Positions 38,389 to 48,276 are shown, counted from the stretch's first letter. The stretch: 64,000 bases of DNA from Ensifer sp. WSM1721 (GCF_000513895.2 NZ_CP165784.1:434001-498000); one strand, 5' to 3'. A program made the numbers and translations. The notes: a model not told the origin generated them from the letters alone.

Positions 38389-39260
38389 ATGTCGACGACA
38401 ATTGGCCGCTTTGCTACGATGAAATCTAAAACCTCCGTCCCGACTACCCGCGACAGCGATTCCGCGCATCGCCGCGCCGAGAAGCTCGACGCGCTTGATG
38501 CCGTCTTGCCGTTCGATCGTCGTGATCAGCTCGCTGCCCTGCTGACCGACGACGACGTCGCGACCTTAAACATCTCGCCAGTAACGGCAGGGGCGAGAAC
38601 ACGCTCAGGGCCCTCGCGTCGGATCTCGGCTGGCGACCGGCTCCCCCTCCCCTGGCCGGCGCCTGAATCGCTGCTCTTAAAATTCATCGCCCACCACCTC
38701 TGGACGCGGTCAAGCGCGCCGAGGATCCGGCTCACGCCACGCCGGCGGAGGTCGAATCGGGTTTGCGTGCCGAGCGCCTGCTGAAAGGCCCGCACGCGCC
38801 GGGCACGGTGCGGCGGCGCCTGACTTCCTGGTCAATCCTCACCCGCTGGCGAGGTATGAACGGCGCTTCGGCGCGCCGTCGTTGAAGAGCGTGCTCCGGC
38901 TGGCGGTCAAGACGAGCAACCGGCCGCGGCAGAGGAAGAGCAAAAAGGCGGTAACTCGTGCAAGTCCTGGCACAGCTGCTCGCCGCCTGCGCCGGCGAAC
39001 GGCTCGTCGATTGTCGCGACCGGGCGCTGCTGCCGACCGCCTTTGCCTCCAGCGGCCGCGGCCGCTCGGAAGTGGCATGTTGCGCATCGAGGCCCTCATC
39101 GACGAGGAGCCGGCGCGCGCCGGCCCCGCCGACAAGACATCCCCGCCCCTGCCCTGCCTGTCGATCCGTTTCGGTCGTACCAAGACGACGACAAGCGACG
39201 ATGACGCGCATGTGCTTTTGATGGGCCGGCCGGTGAGCGCTGCGCGGGCGGCTTTTGCTT
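38389..39260 (+). pseudogene. Tyrosine recombinase/integrase remnant
   Basis: Across several frames the sequence reads like the N-terminal two thirds of a phage-type integrase: FDRRDQLAALLTDDDVATL, then GENTLRALASDLGW, LPWPAPESLLLKFIAHHLW, GTVRRRLTSWSILTRWRGM, RQRKSKKAVT and CAGERLVDCRDRALL. At least four frame changes occur and the catalytic C-terminus is not seen. A dead integrase. Confidence 0.65.
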
Positions 39261-39261
39261 G

Positions 39262-39547
39262 AGACTCCCGCAGAGATCATCGCAAGGAAGATATATTACC
39301 GGGGTGCTGCGATGCAGCCTCGCGACATGTTCGACATCGCCTGCGTCCTGAAAACCCTTTCCGGCACAAATGCGAGGCGGCCCAGGAAGTCGCTCGCCAG
39401 ATGAACCCGCAGTTCGCGCAGACCATCATGGCCAGACTTCTGTACCGCCAGAGTTTCTCCGATGTTCCCCGCCTGGCCTGGGCAATGACGATTGAAATCC
39501 TGGAAACAGTTTGCACCAACTCGACTGACGCAAAACCTAACATCTAG
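39262..39547 (+). pseudogene. AbiEii/AbiGii-type nucleotidyltransferase C-terminal remnant
   Basis: The reading frame from 39262 gives ETPAEIIARKIYYRGAAMQP, then RDMFDIACVLKTL, the typical central motif of AbiEii-like toxins. After a frame change near 39350 it gives QEVARQMNPQFAQTIMARLL and RLAWAMTIEILETV. No N-terminal nucleotidyltransferase motif and no antitoxin gene is present, so it is a scar of a toxin-antitoxin or abortive-infection locus. Confidence 0.55.
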
Positions 39548-40017
39548 CTCCGGCGGCAAAGTCCATCGAGAAAGCATTCAGGCAATGCGCCTCTCGTTGG
39601 TGTTCACCTTCGGAAGTACCCACCAGGCCTCAGATGGCGACCTCGGCGCCATGAAACCTTGCAGCCAATTCGACCTGAGTAAGGTCGTCGACGACAAACC
39701 TTGATTGCCGCGCAAAACTTCGTACATGTTCCGTTGCACAACAAGGCGGAAACAACCTCTGGGCGTGGGCCTGCAAGCCTCAAAGAGAATTCATGCATCC
39801 GTTGCCCACCCCAGCCGTGAAATCCCATCGCACCATGCTTGCGGCCCGCCCGCACGAGCAAAGACGCCGTCTTACACCCTTGGGTAGACACTACTACTAC
39901 TACTAATGCTGCCCAGCAATATTTTCTTGTGCGGAGCGGCATGACTCTTACCTTCCGGTTGCGCTGCAGCACACATGCCGGTAGTTTGAGCCCGTCACCT
40001 GCAATCGGCGTGAGGGT
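39548..40017. other. No supported gene
   Basis: Intergenic sequence before the flippase gene. An ACT trinucleotide run near 39890-39905 is the only visible repeat. Confidence 0.45.
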
Positions 40018-41520
40018 TTGGATTTGAGAGCCAGCGCATTCGATCCGCCCGAAGGATCGCTCCGCCAATCCGTCGGTCGAGGCGCTGTCGTCACCGGCTT
40101 GGCTCAAGCGGTCAAGATGGCAACGCAGATCCTTTCCGTCATCCTTCTTTCACGCCTGCTGTCGCCGCAGGATTTCGGCGTGGTGGCGATGAGCGCGCCC
40201 GTTCTGGCGTTTGTCGCGCTCTTTCAGGATTTCGGCCTGACCCAGGCCACCGTCCAGAAGAATTCCATAACGCACGAGGAGGTGAACTACCTGTTCTGGG
40301 TCAACGTCGCCGTCAGCGTGGCGCTCGCTTGTCTCATGGTGGGTATGGCCCCTCTGATTGCTCGCTTTTACGGCGAGCCTCGAGTGGGCTCCCTCATCGC
40401 TGCGATGGCCTTGCAGATCATCGCCTACGGCCTCGGCGCCCAACATCTGGCCCTCCTCAATCGGCGCATGGCCTTCGGTCGCCTTGCGATGGTGGAGATC
40501 GCAAGCGTTATTGCCGGCCTTTGCGCCGCCGTCGTCTGGACCTTCGTCGACCGCTCCTATTGGGCGCTTTACGCAGGCACGCTGACGAGCGCCGTGTTGC
40601 CGACGCTCTGCTACTGGGCGAACTCCCGATGGCGCCCCGGCCTCAGCCTGAAACCCGAAGGCGTCGGAGCCTTGCTGAACTTCGGTGCCGGAATCACTGG
40701 CTTCAACTTCGCGAACTACTTCGCCCGTAATCTCGATAATATCCTGATCGGCAGGTACTGGGGCGAGGCTCAACTCGGGCTCTACGACCGCGCCTACAAG
40801 CTTCTTCTGTTTCCGTTGAGCCAGCTTGCCAATCCGCTCTCGAAGGTCATGGTGCCGGCGCTTTCGAGGATGGCGAACGAGCCCGACCGCTACCGTAGCG
40901 CCTACCTTCGCGTCATGCCCTTGATGCTCATCATGGCGCTTCCGGGCGTGGCAGCGACGATCGCGACTGCCGATCTGCTCATTCCGTTCGTACTCGGAGA
41001 GCAGTGGCGGGAAAGCGCGGGCATTTTTCAGGCGCTCGGCTTTGCCGGCCTGTTACAGCCGCTCAATAATCCGGCCGGCTGGCTGTTCATCAGCCAGGGT
41101 CGATCCGGCGACTTCATGCGCTGGGGCATCATCACGGCAGTGACCTCGGTCATGGCCTTCCTGATCGGCCTGCCCTATGGCGCGCTCGGAGTCGCCGTCG
41201 TTTACGCTTTGAGCGAATACATCCGGACACCCTTTCTTTGGATTTATGTCGGCAAGAAGGGGCCGCTGAGGTTCGCCGATATGCTTCGCGCTGCAAGCCC
41301 CTTCATCCTGGGCTCGCATCTCGCGCTGGCGGCCGCCTGGCTTTCGAGGCCGCTTCTGCCGGATCAGGCAATTCTCGCCGTTGCCTGCGCCGTTATCCTC
41401 TCCTATGCAGTGACGATCGCGATCGCGCTGCTGTTTCCCTTTGGCCGCCAATCGATCGGCGAAGCTCTGAAGGTTCTGCCCGAACGACTGATCAAATCGC
41501 CGGGCGGGGGATCGAGCTGA
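40018..41520 (+). CDS. Polysaccharide flippase (Wzx/oligosaccharide transporter family)
   Basis: About 500 residues with 12-14 hydrophobic segments. The N-terminal blocks LRQSVGRGAVVTGLAQAVKM, ILLSRLLSPQDFGVVAMSAP and FGLTQATVQ are typical of the MVF/MATE-like flippases that move lipid-linked oligosaccharides for exopolysaccharide or LPS. ARNLDNILIGRYWGEAQLGL, followed by YDRAYKLL, is also characteristic. The start is TTG at 40018 or 40024; GAGG at about 40011 fits the second better. No glycosyltransferase cluster surrounds it, so its substrate is open. Confidence 0.87.
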   Translation: MDLRASAFDPPEGSLRQSVGRGAVVTGLAQAVKMATQILSVILLSRLLSPQDFGVVAMSAPVLAFVALFQDFGLTQATVQKNSITHEEVNYLFWVNVAVSVALACLMVGMAPLIARFYGEPRVGSLIAAMALQIIAYGLGAQHLALLNRRMAFGRLAMVEIASVIAGLCAAVVWTFVDRSYWALYAGTLTSAVLPTLCYWANSRWRPGLSLKPEGVGALLNFGAGITGFNFANYFARNLDNILIGRYWGEAQLGLYDRAYKLLLFPLSQLANPLSKVMVPALSRMANEPDRYRSAYLRVMPLMLIMALPGVAATIATADLLIPFVLGEQWRESAGIFQALGFAGLLQPLNNPAGWLFISQGRSGDFMRWGIITAVTSVMAFLIGLPYGALGVAVVYALSEYIRTPFLWIYVGKKGPLRFADMLRAASPFILGSHLALAAAWLSRPLLPDQAILAVACAVILSYAVTIAIALLFPFGRQSIGEALKVLPERLIKSPGGGSS

Positions 41521-41937
41521 GGACGGGCGGCGCGACCGACCGGCATCGCCCGTCAAGCCGGCTTCGTCATCCTGCTCTTGAGTGCCTGATAGCCGGTTTC
41601 GCCTAGCACGGTTCGTGCCGTGGTCTTAAGCATGGCCTTCCGGGCCTTCGGAGGTCGTTGCCTGCTTCAGTAGCGCGCGGGTACAAGCCCCAGCGCGCTC
41701 TTGATCTCTGAAGTTCATGCTTACCCCGCCGCGCCACGAAAGGATGCTGATGAACTTGAGAGAAACTGAATAGGCAATCACGACAGAAAACTCGAGAGAC
41801 TCTGTGGCACCAAGTCCGCAAGGGCGTCAGAAATGAAGAACAGAGGACGTCAAAAAACTGTCGATAATTATCGCCTTTCTCTCACGCCGCCTTCCTTCCG
41901 ACCGAAATACCTGTTCATTAAATCGACAGCTGGTGAC
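41521..41937. other. Gap between the flippase and ros/mucR genes
   Basis: No gene supported. The frame of the Ros/MucR gene is open back to 41833, but the extra residues lack family similarity. The 3' part probably holds the promoter of that gene. Confidence 0.45.
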
Positions 41938-42408
41938 ATGCGGAGAAGAACATTGACGGAATCGCGCTCAGAGATAAAGGAACGGAGACTTGAGCTTACC
42001 AGTCGCATTGTGTCCGCCTATTTAAGCCGCAATGTCATCCCCGCCGGCGAGCTCCCCCATCTTATCCAACAAACCTACGACTCGCTGGATGGGAGTTCTC
42101 GACCATCCAGAATCCAGCCTAACATCGAGGAGCAACGCCCCGCCGTCCCGATCAAGAAATCCGTGACAGACGACTTCATCATCTGCCTGGAGGATGGCAA
42201 GAAATTCAAATCGCTGAGGCGCCACCTCATGGCGAGCTACGGTCTGACACCCGAGCAGTATCGCGAAAAATGGAAGCTTCCAGCCGACTACCCGATGACA
42301 GCTCCGAGCTATGCCCGACAGCGCGCGGAACTCGCACGCGCGGCGGGGCTGGGAAAGAAATCGGTATCAGTGCTTGCTGAAGCCCCGGCTCCTCTTCGCA
42401 AGAGATAG
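41938..42408 (+). CDS. Ros/MucR-family zinc-finger regulator
   Basis: About 156 residues. The N-terminal half (ELTSRIVSAYLSRNVIPAGE, LPHLIQQTYDSLDG) and the C-terminal finger region (DDFIICLEDGKKFKSLRRHL, YGLTPEQYREKWKLPADYPM) identify the Ros/MucR family, which represses exopolysaccharide and other genes. In the usual finger a second histidine follows the first by four residues (HLxTHY); here the motif is HLMASY, so one expected zinc ligand is replaced by serine. The start at 41938 gives the family N-terminus; an earlier ATG at 41833 would add 35 unrelated residues. Confidence 0.85.
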   Translation: MRRRTLTESRSEIKERRLELTSRIVSAYLSRNVIPAGELPHLIQQTYDSLDGSSRPSRIQPNIEEQRPAVPIKKSVTDDFIICLEDGKKFKSLRRHLMASYGLTPEQYREKWKLPADYPMTAPSYARQRAELARAAGLGKKSVSVLAEAPAPLRKR

Positions 42409-42480
42409 GCCTGAAGTTCGGCTGATGCCGTGACGCGAGCTATCATCGCAAATGAGCACGTCGCAAAAGGAGGGAAACCA

Positions 42481-42672
42481 ATGATCGAGTGGAAAGACCT
42501 GACCGAAGAAGATGCTGTCGACGTGGCGGTGGACGAGCACGGCAAAGACGCCACTACATCGGTCGCCTACTGCGCTCTTGAAGCCTACCGCGGCGTGGAC
42601 ACGCCAGAGTACCGCTTCTGGTTTGGACTTTTCCTGAAGCTGGCGAGGCGCGAGCACGTGGGTTGGGCTTGA
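42481..42672 (+). CDS. Small hypothetical protein
   Basis: A 63-residue acidic protein (MIEWKDLTEEDAVDVAVDEH, then many aromatic residues toward YRFWFGLFLKLARREHVGW) with an excellent AGGAGGG site 6-7 bases before the ATG. I do not recognise a family. The strong ribosome site and clean N-terminus make it a likely real gene. Confidence 0.65.
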   Translation: MIEWKDLTEEDAVDVAVDEHGKDATTSVAYCALEAYRGVDTPEYRFWFGLFLKLARREHVGWA

Positions 42673-42784
42673 GGCCTGAGCCCCATTTAGTTGGGCGAGT
42701 CCTGGGCAAGCCACAGGCTGATTGCCCGAATGCTCGCACTATGGAAATTGCCATCAATCCAGGAACAGCTTGCTGCACAGCACG

Positions 42785-43075
42785 ATGAGTCTTACGACCG
42801 ATTTCATCTCAGAGCTGATTAGGGCGGCAAACGAGTCCGACCAGCTGACACACTATGAGATAAGCCGACTCTTTGACCGCGCGATAGACACCATCCGCGA
42901 CATGCGCGAGCAGACTGGCGCCGTAGAGACCCATCGTGCACGAGACGTCCTGATCGATATGCGAATATCGTCGGAGCGCGCTCGCGACCTTTCGGCGGAA
43001 GAGGTCAGGGATGCTTTGGTGGACGCGGCCGATGTCATCAGGACACTGAAAATCCTCTTGGAACGTACCCCGTAA
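42785..43075 (+). CDS. Small helical hypothetical protein
   Basis: A 96-residue, highly charged and probably helical protein starting MSLTTDFISELIRAANESDQ; no family recognised. The start at 42785 is chosen because a piece of the same N-terminus (VDFITELIRAAHET) recurs on the minus strand near 61790, which marks the conserved beginning. It lies just upstream of the broken nap genes, in opposite orientation to them. Confidence 0.65.
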   Translation: MSLTTDFISELIRAANESDQLTHYEISRLFDRAIDTIRDMREQTGAVETHRARDVLIDMRISSERARDLSAEEVRDALVDAADVIRTLKILLERTP

Positions 43076-43147
43076 CATACCTCCGGGGAGCGTCAGCCCT
43101 TGACGTCATCCGCTGATGAGAACAAAATGAGAACATCGACGAAGGTT

Positions 43148-43880
43148 CTCATGACCCGACATGTCCAAACACCATATTGGCTGCCACCACACCTCGATCA
43201 GCGAGATGCGAGACAGATTTCGCCGAGCATTCCCGTGCTCGTTCCCTCGATAGTGACGACGATCTTCCCGTCCCGGTGCGCGAAAACCTCGACGTTGTCC
43301 ATCTCGCCGAGTTGAGCGACCACCCTCTTTTGACATGCGGCAGCGTGACGACGACGGCGCTCGATATGTGTTAGGGCGCATTCGGATCGGACATCCGACA
43401 CCTCCGGTGCTACCCGATGGATGCCTATGGCGGTCACGGGACAAACGGCGATGCAGGCGCCGCAGCCCGTGCAGGCACCTTCATCGAGCTCTGGCAGGAA
43501 CGGGCCGCCGGGCCGCCGACCTAAGCGGATCGCCTCCACCGGACAGGCGTCACGGCAGGCTTGGCAGTCCGTGCGGTTGCTCGCGAGACGGCTCTCGCCG
43601 ATCGTCGCGATGTGTGGAAAGTACTGTGGCCGTCCGGTGAAGACCGGCCCGGGACAGAGTTCCGCGCAATGGCCGCACAACCTGCACTCCGCGCTGGAGA
43701 AGTCGAGCGCCGGGCGGTCTCCGATCAACCGGTACGTGTGTGGGGTATGCGTCGACGCATCTGCCGCAGCTCGTGCATGTTTCAAACGTAGCGATAGTGG
43801 CCCCGGGTGGGCAGACACGCTTACAGCGTACCTCGCGGCGCCCGCGCAGAAAATTCCTTCTCGATATGGCGACGCTTGAT
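43148..43880 (-). pseudogene. napF: napF-napD, frameshifted
   Basis: NapF is a 4Fe-4S ferredoxin and NapD a chaperone of periplasmic nitrate reductase. One frame gives ISRRNFLRGRREV...TCTSCGRCVDAYPTH. After a shift near 43745 another gives CRLCGHCAELCPG, CQACRDACP and CTGCGACIAVCPVTAIGI. The NapD part follows with VEVFAHRDGKIVVTIEGTST, then after further shifts GVVAANMVFGH and a stop at 43148. Both genes are broken and napA is absent downstream, so this is decayed remains of a nap operon. Confidence 0.78.
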
Positions 43881-44074
43881 ACGAAAATAGAGGGACGGGC
43901 CAAGCAAATTCTTCCGTTCGACTCACAGTTGACTTTTGTCACTTGGACCCGGCTTTTCGACCGGCCCACTATATTCGAGAGATCTGGGGCACCACCGGAA
44001 CGACGCTGAACAGGCCGTCTCACGCAGATTATATTGCGCCGGACCCGTACCTCATCTAAACGACTGCCGCCCTA

Positions 44075-44518
44075 TTACTGGAGGGCAGCCGCGAGAGCTG
44101 CGTCGAGGCGCTCCTGTGCCTTCTTCGGCAGCTTGCCGGCCTTTATCTTTTCGACATTGGCAGGCGCGTCGCCCACCACCACAACGCCGATCATACCCAT
44201 ACCGACATGCGGCGCGCACTTCACGGCGTAAGCGCCGGGTACGTCAAACGTCACCTTATAGGTCTCGTTCATCTTGCTCTTGAAGCCCGTGGCTCCGTCT
44301 GGAATCATGCTCTTGATTGTTTCGACGTTATGCCCCTTATCGGTCGGAATAAAGGTGACACTGTCGCCTGGATTGACCTTCACGAATGCCGGCTCGAACA
44401 CCATCGCACCATCGGCGCCCTTGTTCAGCATGTGAACCTCGAAGTCGGCGGCGAAAACGGTACCGGTGAAGCCAGCAAGAACTGCTGCGACTGTCATAGC
44501 CTTTGCGATTGTGCGCAC
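44075..44518 (-). CDS. azu: Pseudoazurin, periplasmic blue copper protein
   Basis: A 147-residue cupredoxin with an N-terminal signal peptide (cleavage likely after VFA in [14 protein letters not shown]). The type 1 copper ligands are all visible: His in DKGHNVE, then Cys, His and Met in [10 protein letters not shown]. Pseudoazurin carries electrons to copper nitrite reductase (NirK) and N2O reductase. Neighbouring denitrification genes are broken, yet this gene is complete and has an anaerobox 75 bases upstream, so it may serve another acceptor or a NirK encoded elsewhere. Confidence 0.93.
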   Translation of the reverse strand: MRTIAKAMTVAAVLAGFTGTVFAADFEVHMLNKGADGAMVFEPAFVKVNPGDSVTFIPTDKGHNVETIKSMIPDGATGFKSKMNETYKVTFDVPGAYAVKCAPHVGMGMIGVVVVGDAPANVEKIKAGKLPKKAQERLDAALAAALQ

Positions 44519-44592
44519 TTGAAATTCTCCTTGGTTTCAGGACCCTGACCGGTCCTGCGACAAGGAGATAGGACAGAAACGGCACTCGCTCT

Positions 44593-44606
44593 TTGATGCT
44601 TGTCAA
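44593..44606 (-). promoter_or_regulatory. FixK/Fnr-type box of azu
   Basis: TTGA-N6-TCAA (TTGATGCTTGTCAA on the plus strand), centred about 80 bases before the pseudoazurin start, the usual place for FixK/NnrR-class activation. Confidence 0.75.
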
Positions 44607-44626
44607 ACAATCGCGGAAAGATTGCT

Positions 44627-45260
44627 TCAGTCGCGGCCGCCTTCGGCAAGCCGCGACAGCCCAGGTAGGTCGCATATGATCAGCTTTTGGCGACCGCCCT
44701 TAACCAGCCCCCAGGTATTCAGGACACGCGAAACGGTGTGCAGGGTCGTATCGGTCATGGCGGCGCTGTCCTGGCGCGAGATCGGGCAGCCGATACGGAT
44801 GCCGCCGTTTTTCTGCTTGCCAGCCTGGCGCGAAAGACGCAGCACCGCATGGGCGACGCGTCGCTCCACCTCCTGCGTCGACATCTCGCGGCTCCGCGTG
44901 TGCCCCTCTTCGAGCCGCTGACCGATCGTCTGCATCGTGCTTACGGCAAGGAGTAGATCTGCTCGACGAATTGCGGCCAAAGCTCGGTCGGCCAGGACAG
45001 GCGAGGCTCTCCGTGGCCGCCGTCGCGGTACCCGGATAATCTGAACGCTGCAGCGCCTTAGCAAAGCCGAAAAGGTCGCCCGGATGGACGACACGTACGA
45101 TGATCTGCTGCCGTCCTTGGTGACCTGGGTCACCTTCAGCCGCCCATGCAGGAGAAGGAAAAGCTGGTGGCCGCCTGGCCCTGTTCGAAAACGGCGTCGC
45201 CTGCGGCACGCACCTTGCCGTAGCACGGGCGAGCAGCCCGTCCATATCGGTGTCGCTCAT
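44627..45260 (-). pseudogene. Crp/Fnr-family regulator, frameshifted
   Basis: The fragments line up in order as one Crp/Fnr protein: MSDTDMDGLLARATARCVPQ; FFLLLHGRLKVTQVTKDG; QQIIVRVVHPGDLFGFAKAL; and, in another frame, VERRVAHAVLRLSRQAGKQK, CPISRQDSAAMTDTTLHTVS then RVLNTWGLVKGG (helix-turn-helix). At least three frame changes are needed. By position between azu and nirV it corresponds to the Crp-type gene I recall there on S. meliloti pSymA. Not functional as read. Confidence 0.75.
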
Positions 45261-45429
45261 CCTATCGAACAGTGAAAGCTACTTCACGACGCTCCGGTCG
45301 ATCTTCATTCCATCTTCCTACTTCAGGATTTCTTAAATCGGAACCAACATGGCCGCGATCGTACTGTCATGGCAGAAAGAGGGAAAAAAGCAGAGCGTCC
45401 GCGGCGTTAGAAAGCCGCCACGTCACACA

Positions 45430-46340
45430 TCAGACATCGAGGCCCTTTTCGCGCAGAGTCTTCAGCAAGGGCGCATACCACCGCGCGCGTATCGTTCACC
45501 AGGCGAAAGCCCAATTTGTCGGCGATGCTTACCGGAGGCAACGTAAATGCCGCAGGATGAGGTATCGCTGGTCACCTCTCCCGAGCGGTTGAGGGTCACG
45601 CGTCGGATGCAGATCGTCGTCCGTTCCCAGACAAGCCTGCGAAGTCGGAGACGCCAGACTCGCTCTCGCCGAAATGTCCCAGCCGCTGCGGCTCCGGCTC
45701 GCGCAATGCCTTGCGCTCCGTCTCGCAGTAATAGTCGACAAGCCAGCGTAGGGCCGGATATCGTCATCACACCGAGCGCATCGTCAGGGGAGCGGACCCG
45801 GCGGCAAAGGCGAGCTGCTCGTCCGTAGGCAACACCCGACTGCCCCCGTCTGCCGGTTGAGCCAGGCAGCATAGGCTTGTGCGTCGTCGTAGCTGACGCC
45901 AGTTGCCGGCATGCGTTCGGGAAACGCGGGCACGTGCTCGGGCTCGGCGGGCGGACAGGCCTCTGCAACGACGCAGCGCGCATAATCCGCGGCCGCCACC
46001 TGATATTTCATGATCGTTAGCGGCGCTCTCATGCGCACCGTCTCCACCGGCCCATCGACGGCATAGCCATTCTTGACGAATTCCCCGGCGACGCGATAGC
46101 GAAAATCCCGCGGGGCGACGGTCACGACCGCCGGCTCATCAAGCGGGGCACCGATCGGAGTGCTACCAAGAAGTCCCGTTTCACGGGCGAAGAATCCTGT
46201 GAGAGGAGGACGGAGGGTATCGCAAGCGAAACAGGAGTGACTTCTCTTTTCTCTGAAAACGCGGCCATGGCGGCCTCACGATCACAATTTGACGCTGAGC
46301 AAACAATTGCGAGAAACGGCTTTATCCCATTCCTTGACAT
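45430..46340 (-). pseudogene. nirV: nirV, frameshifted
   Basis: Pieces of a formylglycine-generating-enzyme-like NirV occur in order over several frames: VTPVSLAIPSVLLSQDSSPV; VAPRDFRYRVAGEFVKNGYA; MRAPLTIMKYQVAAADYARC; PATGVSYDDAQAYAAWLNRQ; WRLPTDEQLAFAAGS; GHFGESESGVSDFAGLVWE; and RARWYAPLLKTLREKGLDV with a stop at 45430. NirV accompanies copper nitrite reductase genes. No nirK is found in the window. Confidence 0.78.
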
Positions 46341-46347
46341 TGCTCAA
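46334..46347 (+). promoter_or_regulatory. FixK/Fnr-type box of hemN
   Basis: TTGACATTGCTCAA (TTGA-N6-TCAA), centred 74 bases before the hemN ATG. Confidence 0.8.
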
Positions 46348-46414
46348 AGAGAAAGGCCCGGTGCGCCTCTAGGATGGTGATCGATCATGTTCCCCGCACC
46401 AGAAGGACGCTTCC

Positions 46415-47767
46415 ATGCAGCCATCCCTTGTCGCGAAATACGGCGAGGCACGCCTGCCCCGCTACACGAGTTATCCGACCGCGCCCCACTTTTCGCCCGC
46501 CATTGACGCCTGCACCTATGGGGACTGGCTCGCAGCCACCCCGCCGGGAAAGCCGGTGTCGCTCTACCTGCACATCCCCTTCTGTCGATCGATGTGCTGG
46601 TACTGCGGCTGCCATACGACGATCACCCAGCGCGACCAGCCAATCCTCGACTATGTCGACATGCTTCGCGAGGAGGTCCGTCTAGTCTCGGCAAAGACGC
46701 GAGCGCCGCTTAGCATCGATCACGTGCATTTCGGCGGGGGCACTCCAACTATCATGCAGCCGGAGGAGTTCCGGTCGCTGATAGCACTCCTGCGTGAGCG
46801 ATTCGAGTTCGAGAGCGCCGCTGAAATCGCGGTGGAGATCGACCCGCGAACGCTCGAGCCGGCAATGGCGACGGCTCTCGGCGAAGCCGGTGTTCGCCGG
46901 GCGAGCCTCGGGGTCCAGAGCTTCGATCCGGTCGTACAGAAGGCAATCAATCGCATTCAAAGCGAAGAGCAGACGATGGAGGCGGTCACGCGGCTGCGCA
47001 AGGCAGGTGTTCACAGCATCAACTTCGATCTCATCTACGGCCTGCCGCACCAGAGGGTCGAATCCTGCATCGCGACCGCTGAGGCGGCGATCCGGATGGG
47101 TCCCGAGCGCTTCGCCGTCTTCGGCTATGCCCATGTCCCATCCTTCAAGAAGCATCAGAAGCTGATTGACGAAAAGGCGCTAGCCAATGCGGAAGACCGC
47201 GTCGTCCAGGCCGAGGCCATTGCCGCAACACTCGTTGCAGCCGGCTACCGCCGCATCGGCCTTGATCATTTCGCTCGCCCAGGCGACAGCCTGGCGATCG
47301 CGCAGGCGAACGGCCAATTGCATCGCAACTTCCAAGGCTACACCACGGATGCCTGCGAGATCCTCATGGGTCTCGGCGCCTCGGCAATAGGGCGGATGAA
47401 GAACGGCTATGTGCAGAACGAGGTGCCGCCCGGCCTCTATTCCCAGTGCATAGCGTCGGGTCGGCTTGCAACGGTGAGAGGCTATCGGATGACGGCCGAG
47501 GACAGGCTGCGGGCAGCGATCATCGAGCGGCTGATGTGCGATTTCGGGGTCGATGTCCCCGAGCTCACCGCGGCGCACGGCTTCGATCCGCAGATGCTGC
47601 TGCGTGGCAACGCCAAGCTCGCCATGCTCGAAAACGACGGCGTCCTCGAAAACGCCGATGGCGTCATTTGGCTTCGCGAGGGAGGACGCTTCCTCGTCCG
47701 TGCAGCCGCTGCCGCTTTCGATGCCTATATCGAGCAATCGGGGCGGACGCACAGCAAGGCCGCCTGA
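46415..47767 (+). CDS. hemN: HemN, oxygen-independent coproporphyrinogen III dehydrogenase
   Basis: A 450-residue radical-SAM enzyme that makes protoporphyrinogen without oxygen, supplying heme for cytochromes under microaerobiosis. The cluster motif CRSMCWYCGC is near residue 62, and HFGGGTPT, the LGVQSFDPVVQKAINRIQ block and GLPHQ are family hallmarks. The anaerobox at 46334 predicts FixK/Fnr control. Complete and free of frameshifts, in contrast to the surrounding denitrification relics. Confidence 0.95.
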   Translation: MQPSLVAKYGEARLPRYTSYPTAPHFSPAIDACTYGDWLAATPPGKPVSLYLHIPFCRSMCWYCGCHTTITQRDQPILDYVDMLREEVRLVSAKTRAPLSIDHVHFGGGTPTIMQPEEFRSLIALLRERFEFESAAEIAVEIDPRTLEPAMATALGEAGVRRASLGVQSFDPVVQKAINRIQSEEQTMEAVTRLRKAGVHSINFDLIYGLPHQRVESCIATAEAAIRMGPERFAVFGYAHVPSFKKHQKLIDEKALANAEDRVVQAEAIAATLVAAGYRRIGLDHFARPGDSLAIAQANGQLHRNFQGYTTDACEILMGLGASAIGRMKNGYVQNEVPPGLYSQCIASGRLATVRGYRMTAEDRLRAAIIERLMCDFGVDVPELTAAHGFDPQMLLRGNAKLAMLENDGVLENADGVIWLREGGRFLVRAAAAAFDAYIEQSGRTHSKAA

Positions 47768-47798
47768 AGACCTACGCTTTAAAGCCAAGAATAGAGAG

Positions 47799-47826
47799 GG
47801 CCCGGCATGTACGCGCATGCCGGGCC
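47799..47826 (+). terminator. Rho-independent terminator after hemN
   Basis: A perfect 11-bp stem, GGCCCGGCATG paired with CATGCCGGGCC around a 6-base loop, 32 bases after the hemN stop. The downstream T-run is short (TT), so termination strength is uncertain. Confidence 0.7.
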
Positions 47827-47981
47827 TTCCGTCTCACGGCCCGCCTATCTTACCAGGCCGCGATAGATTGCCGGCAGAGCCTCAGGCAGCCTGTCGACAT
47901 TGCTGACACAGCATAGCCGTTCTGGCTGAAGGTCACCGGCACGTAGGACCGCACCCAGTCGCGCCGCCGCGAGGTCACCTA

Positions 47982-48175
47982 CGGGGCATTCCGCTGTCCG
48001 ACAGAAAGCATTGAAGAAGTTAATTGGGCCAGGATATAACCCATTGTTTCCGCAAAGGGCATTATCGCTGCCCGTCGAATACCGAGCGATGCCCCGCATG
48101 TGGCCAGGACGGTGTTCGTCGGCCGTGGCGTCAGCAGGATCAGGAGAGTGACGAGAAGAAGGACAGAGCGACCAT
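47982..48175 (-). pseudogene. LysE-type exporter N-terminal remnant
   Basis: The minus-strand frame gives SVLLLVTLLILLTPRPTNTV, LATCGASLGIRRAAIMPFAE and MGYILAQLTSS, the start of a LysE/RhtB amino-acid exporter (hallmark LLTPGPTNTLLA), then stops. About 60 of the usual ~200 residues remain. A scar between hemN and the Crp gene. Confidence 0.6.
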
Positions 48176-48276
48176 GGAGACGAATTGAAGGGTAGAGCCG
48201 AAAACATGTTTACCGTCCAACATGTAGCCAGCCTTGATGCAAGTCTGCCACGCGCTTGACCGCCTCAACTGCCGCG

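Noticed and set aside
39885..39910. ACT trinucleotide run as a CRISPR or regulatory repeat
   Set aside because: Only a few short units with no spacers; a simple sequence repeat.
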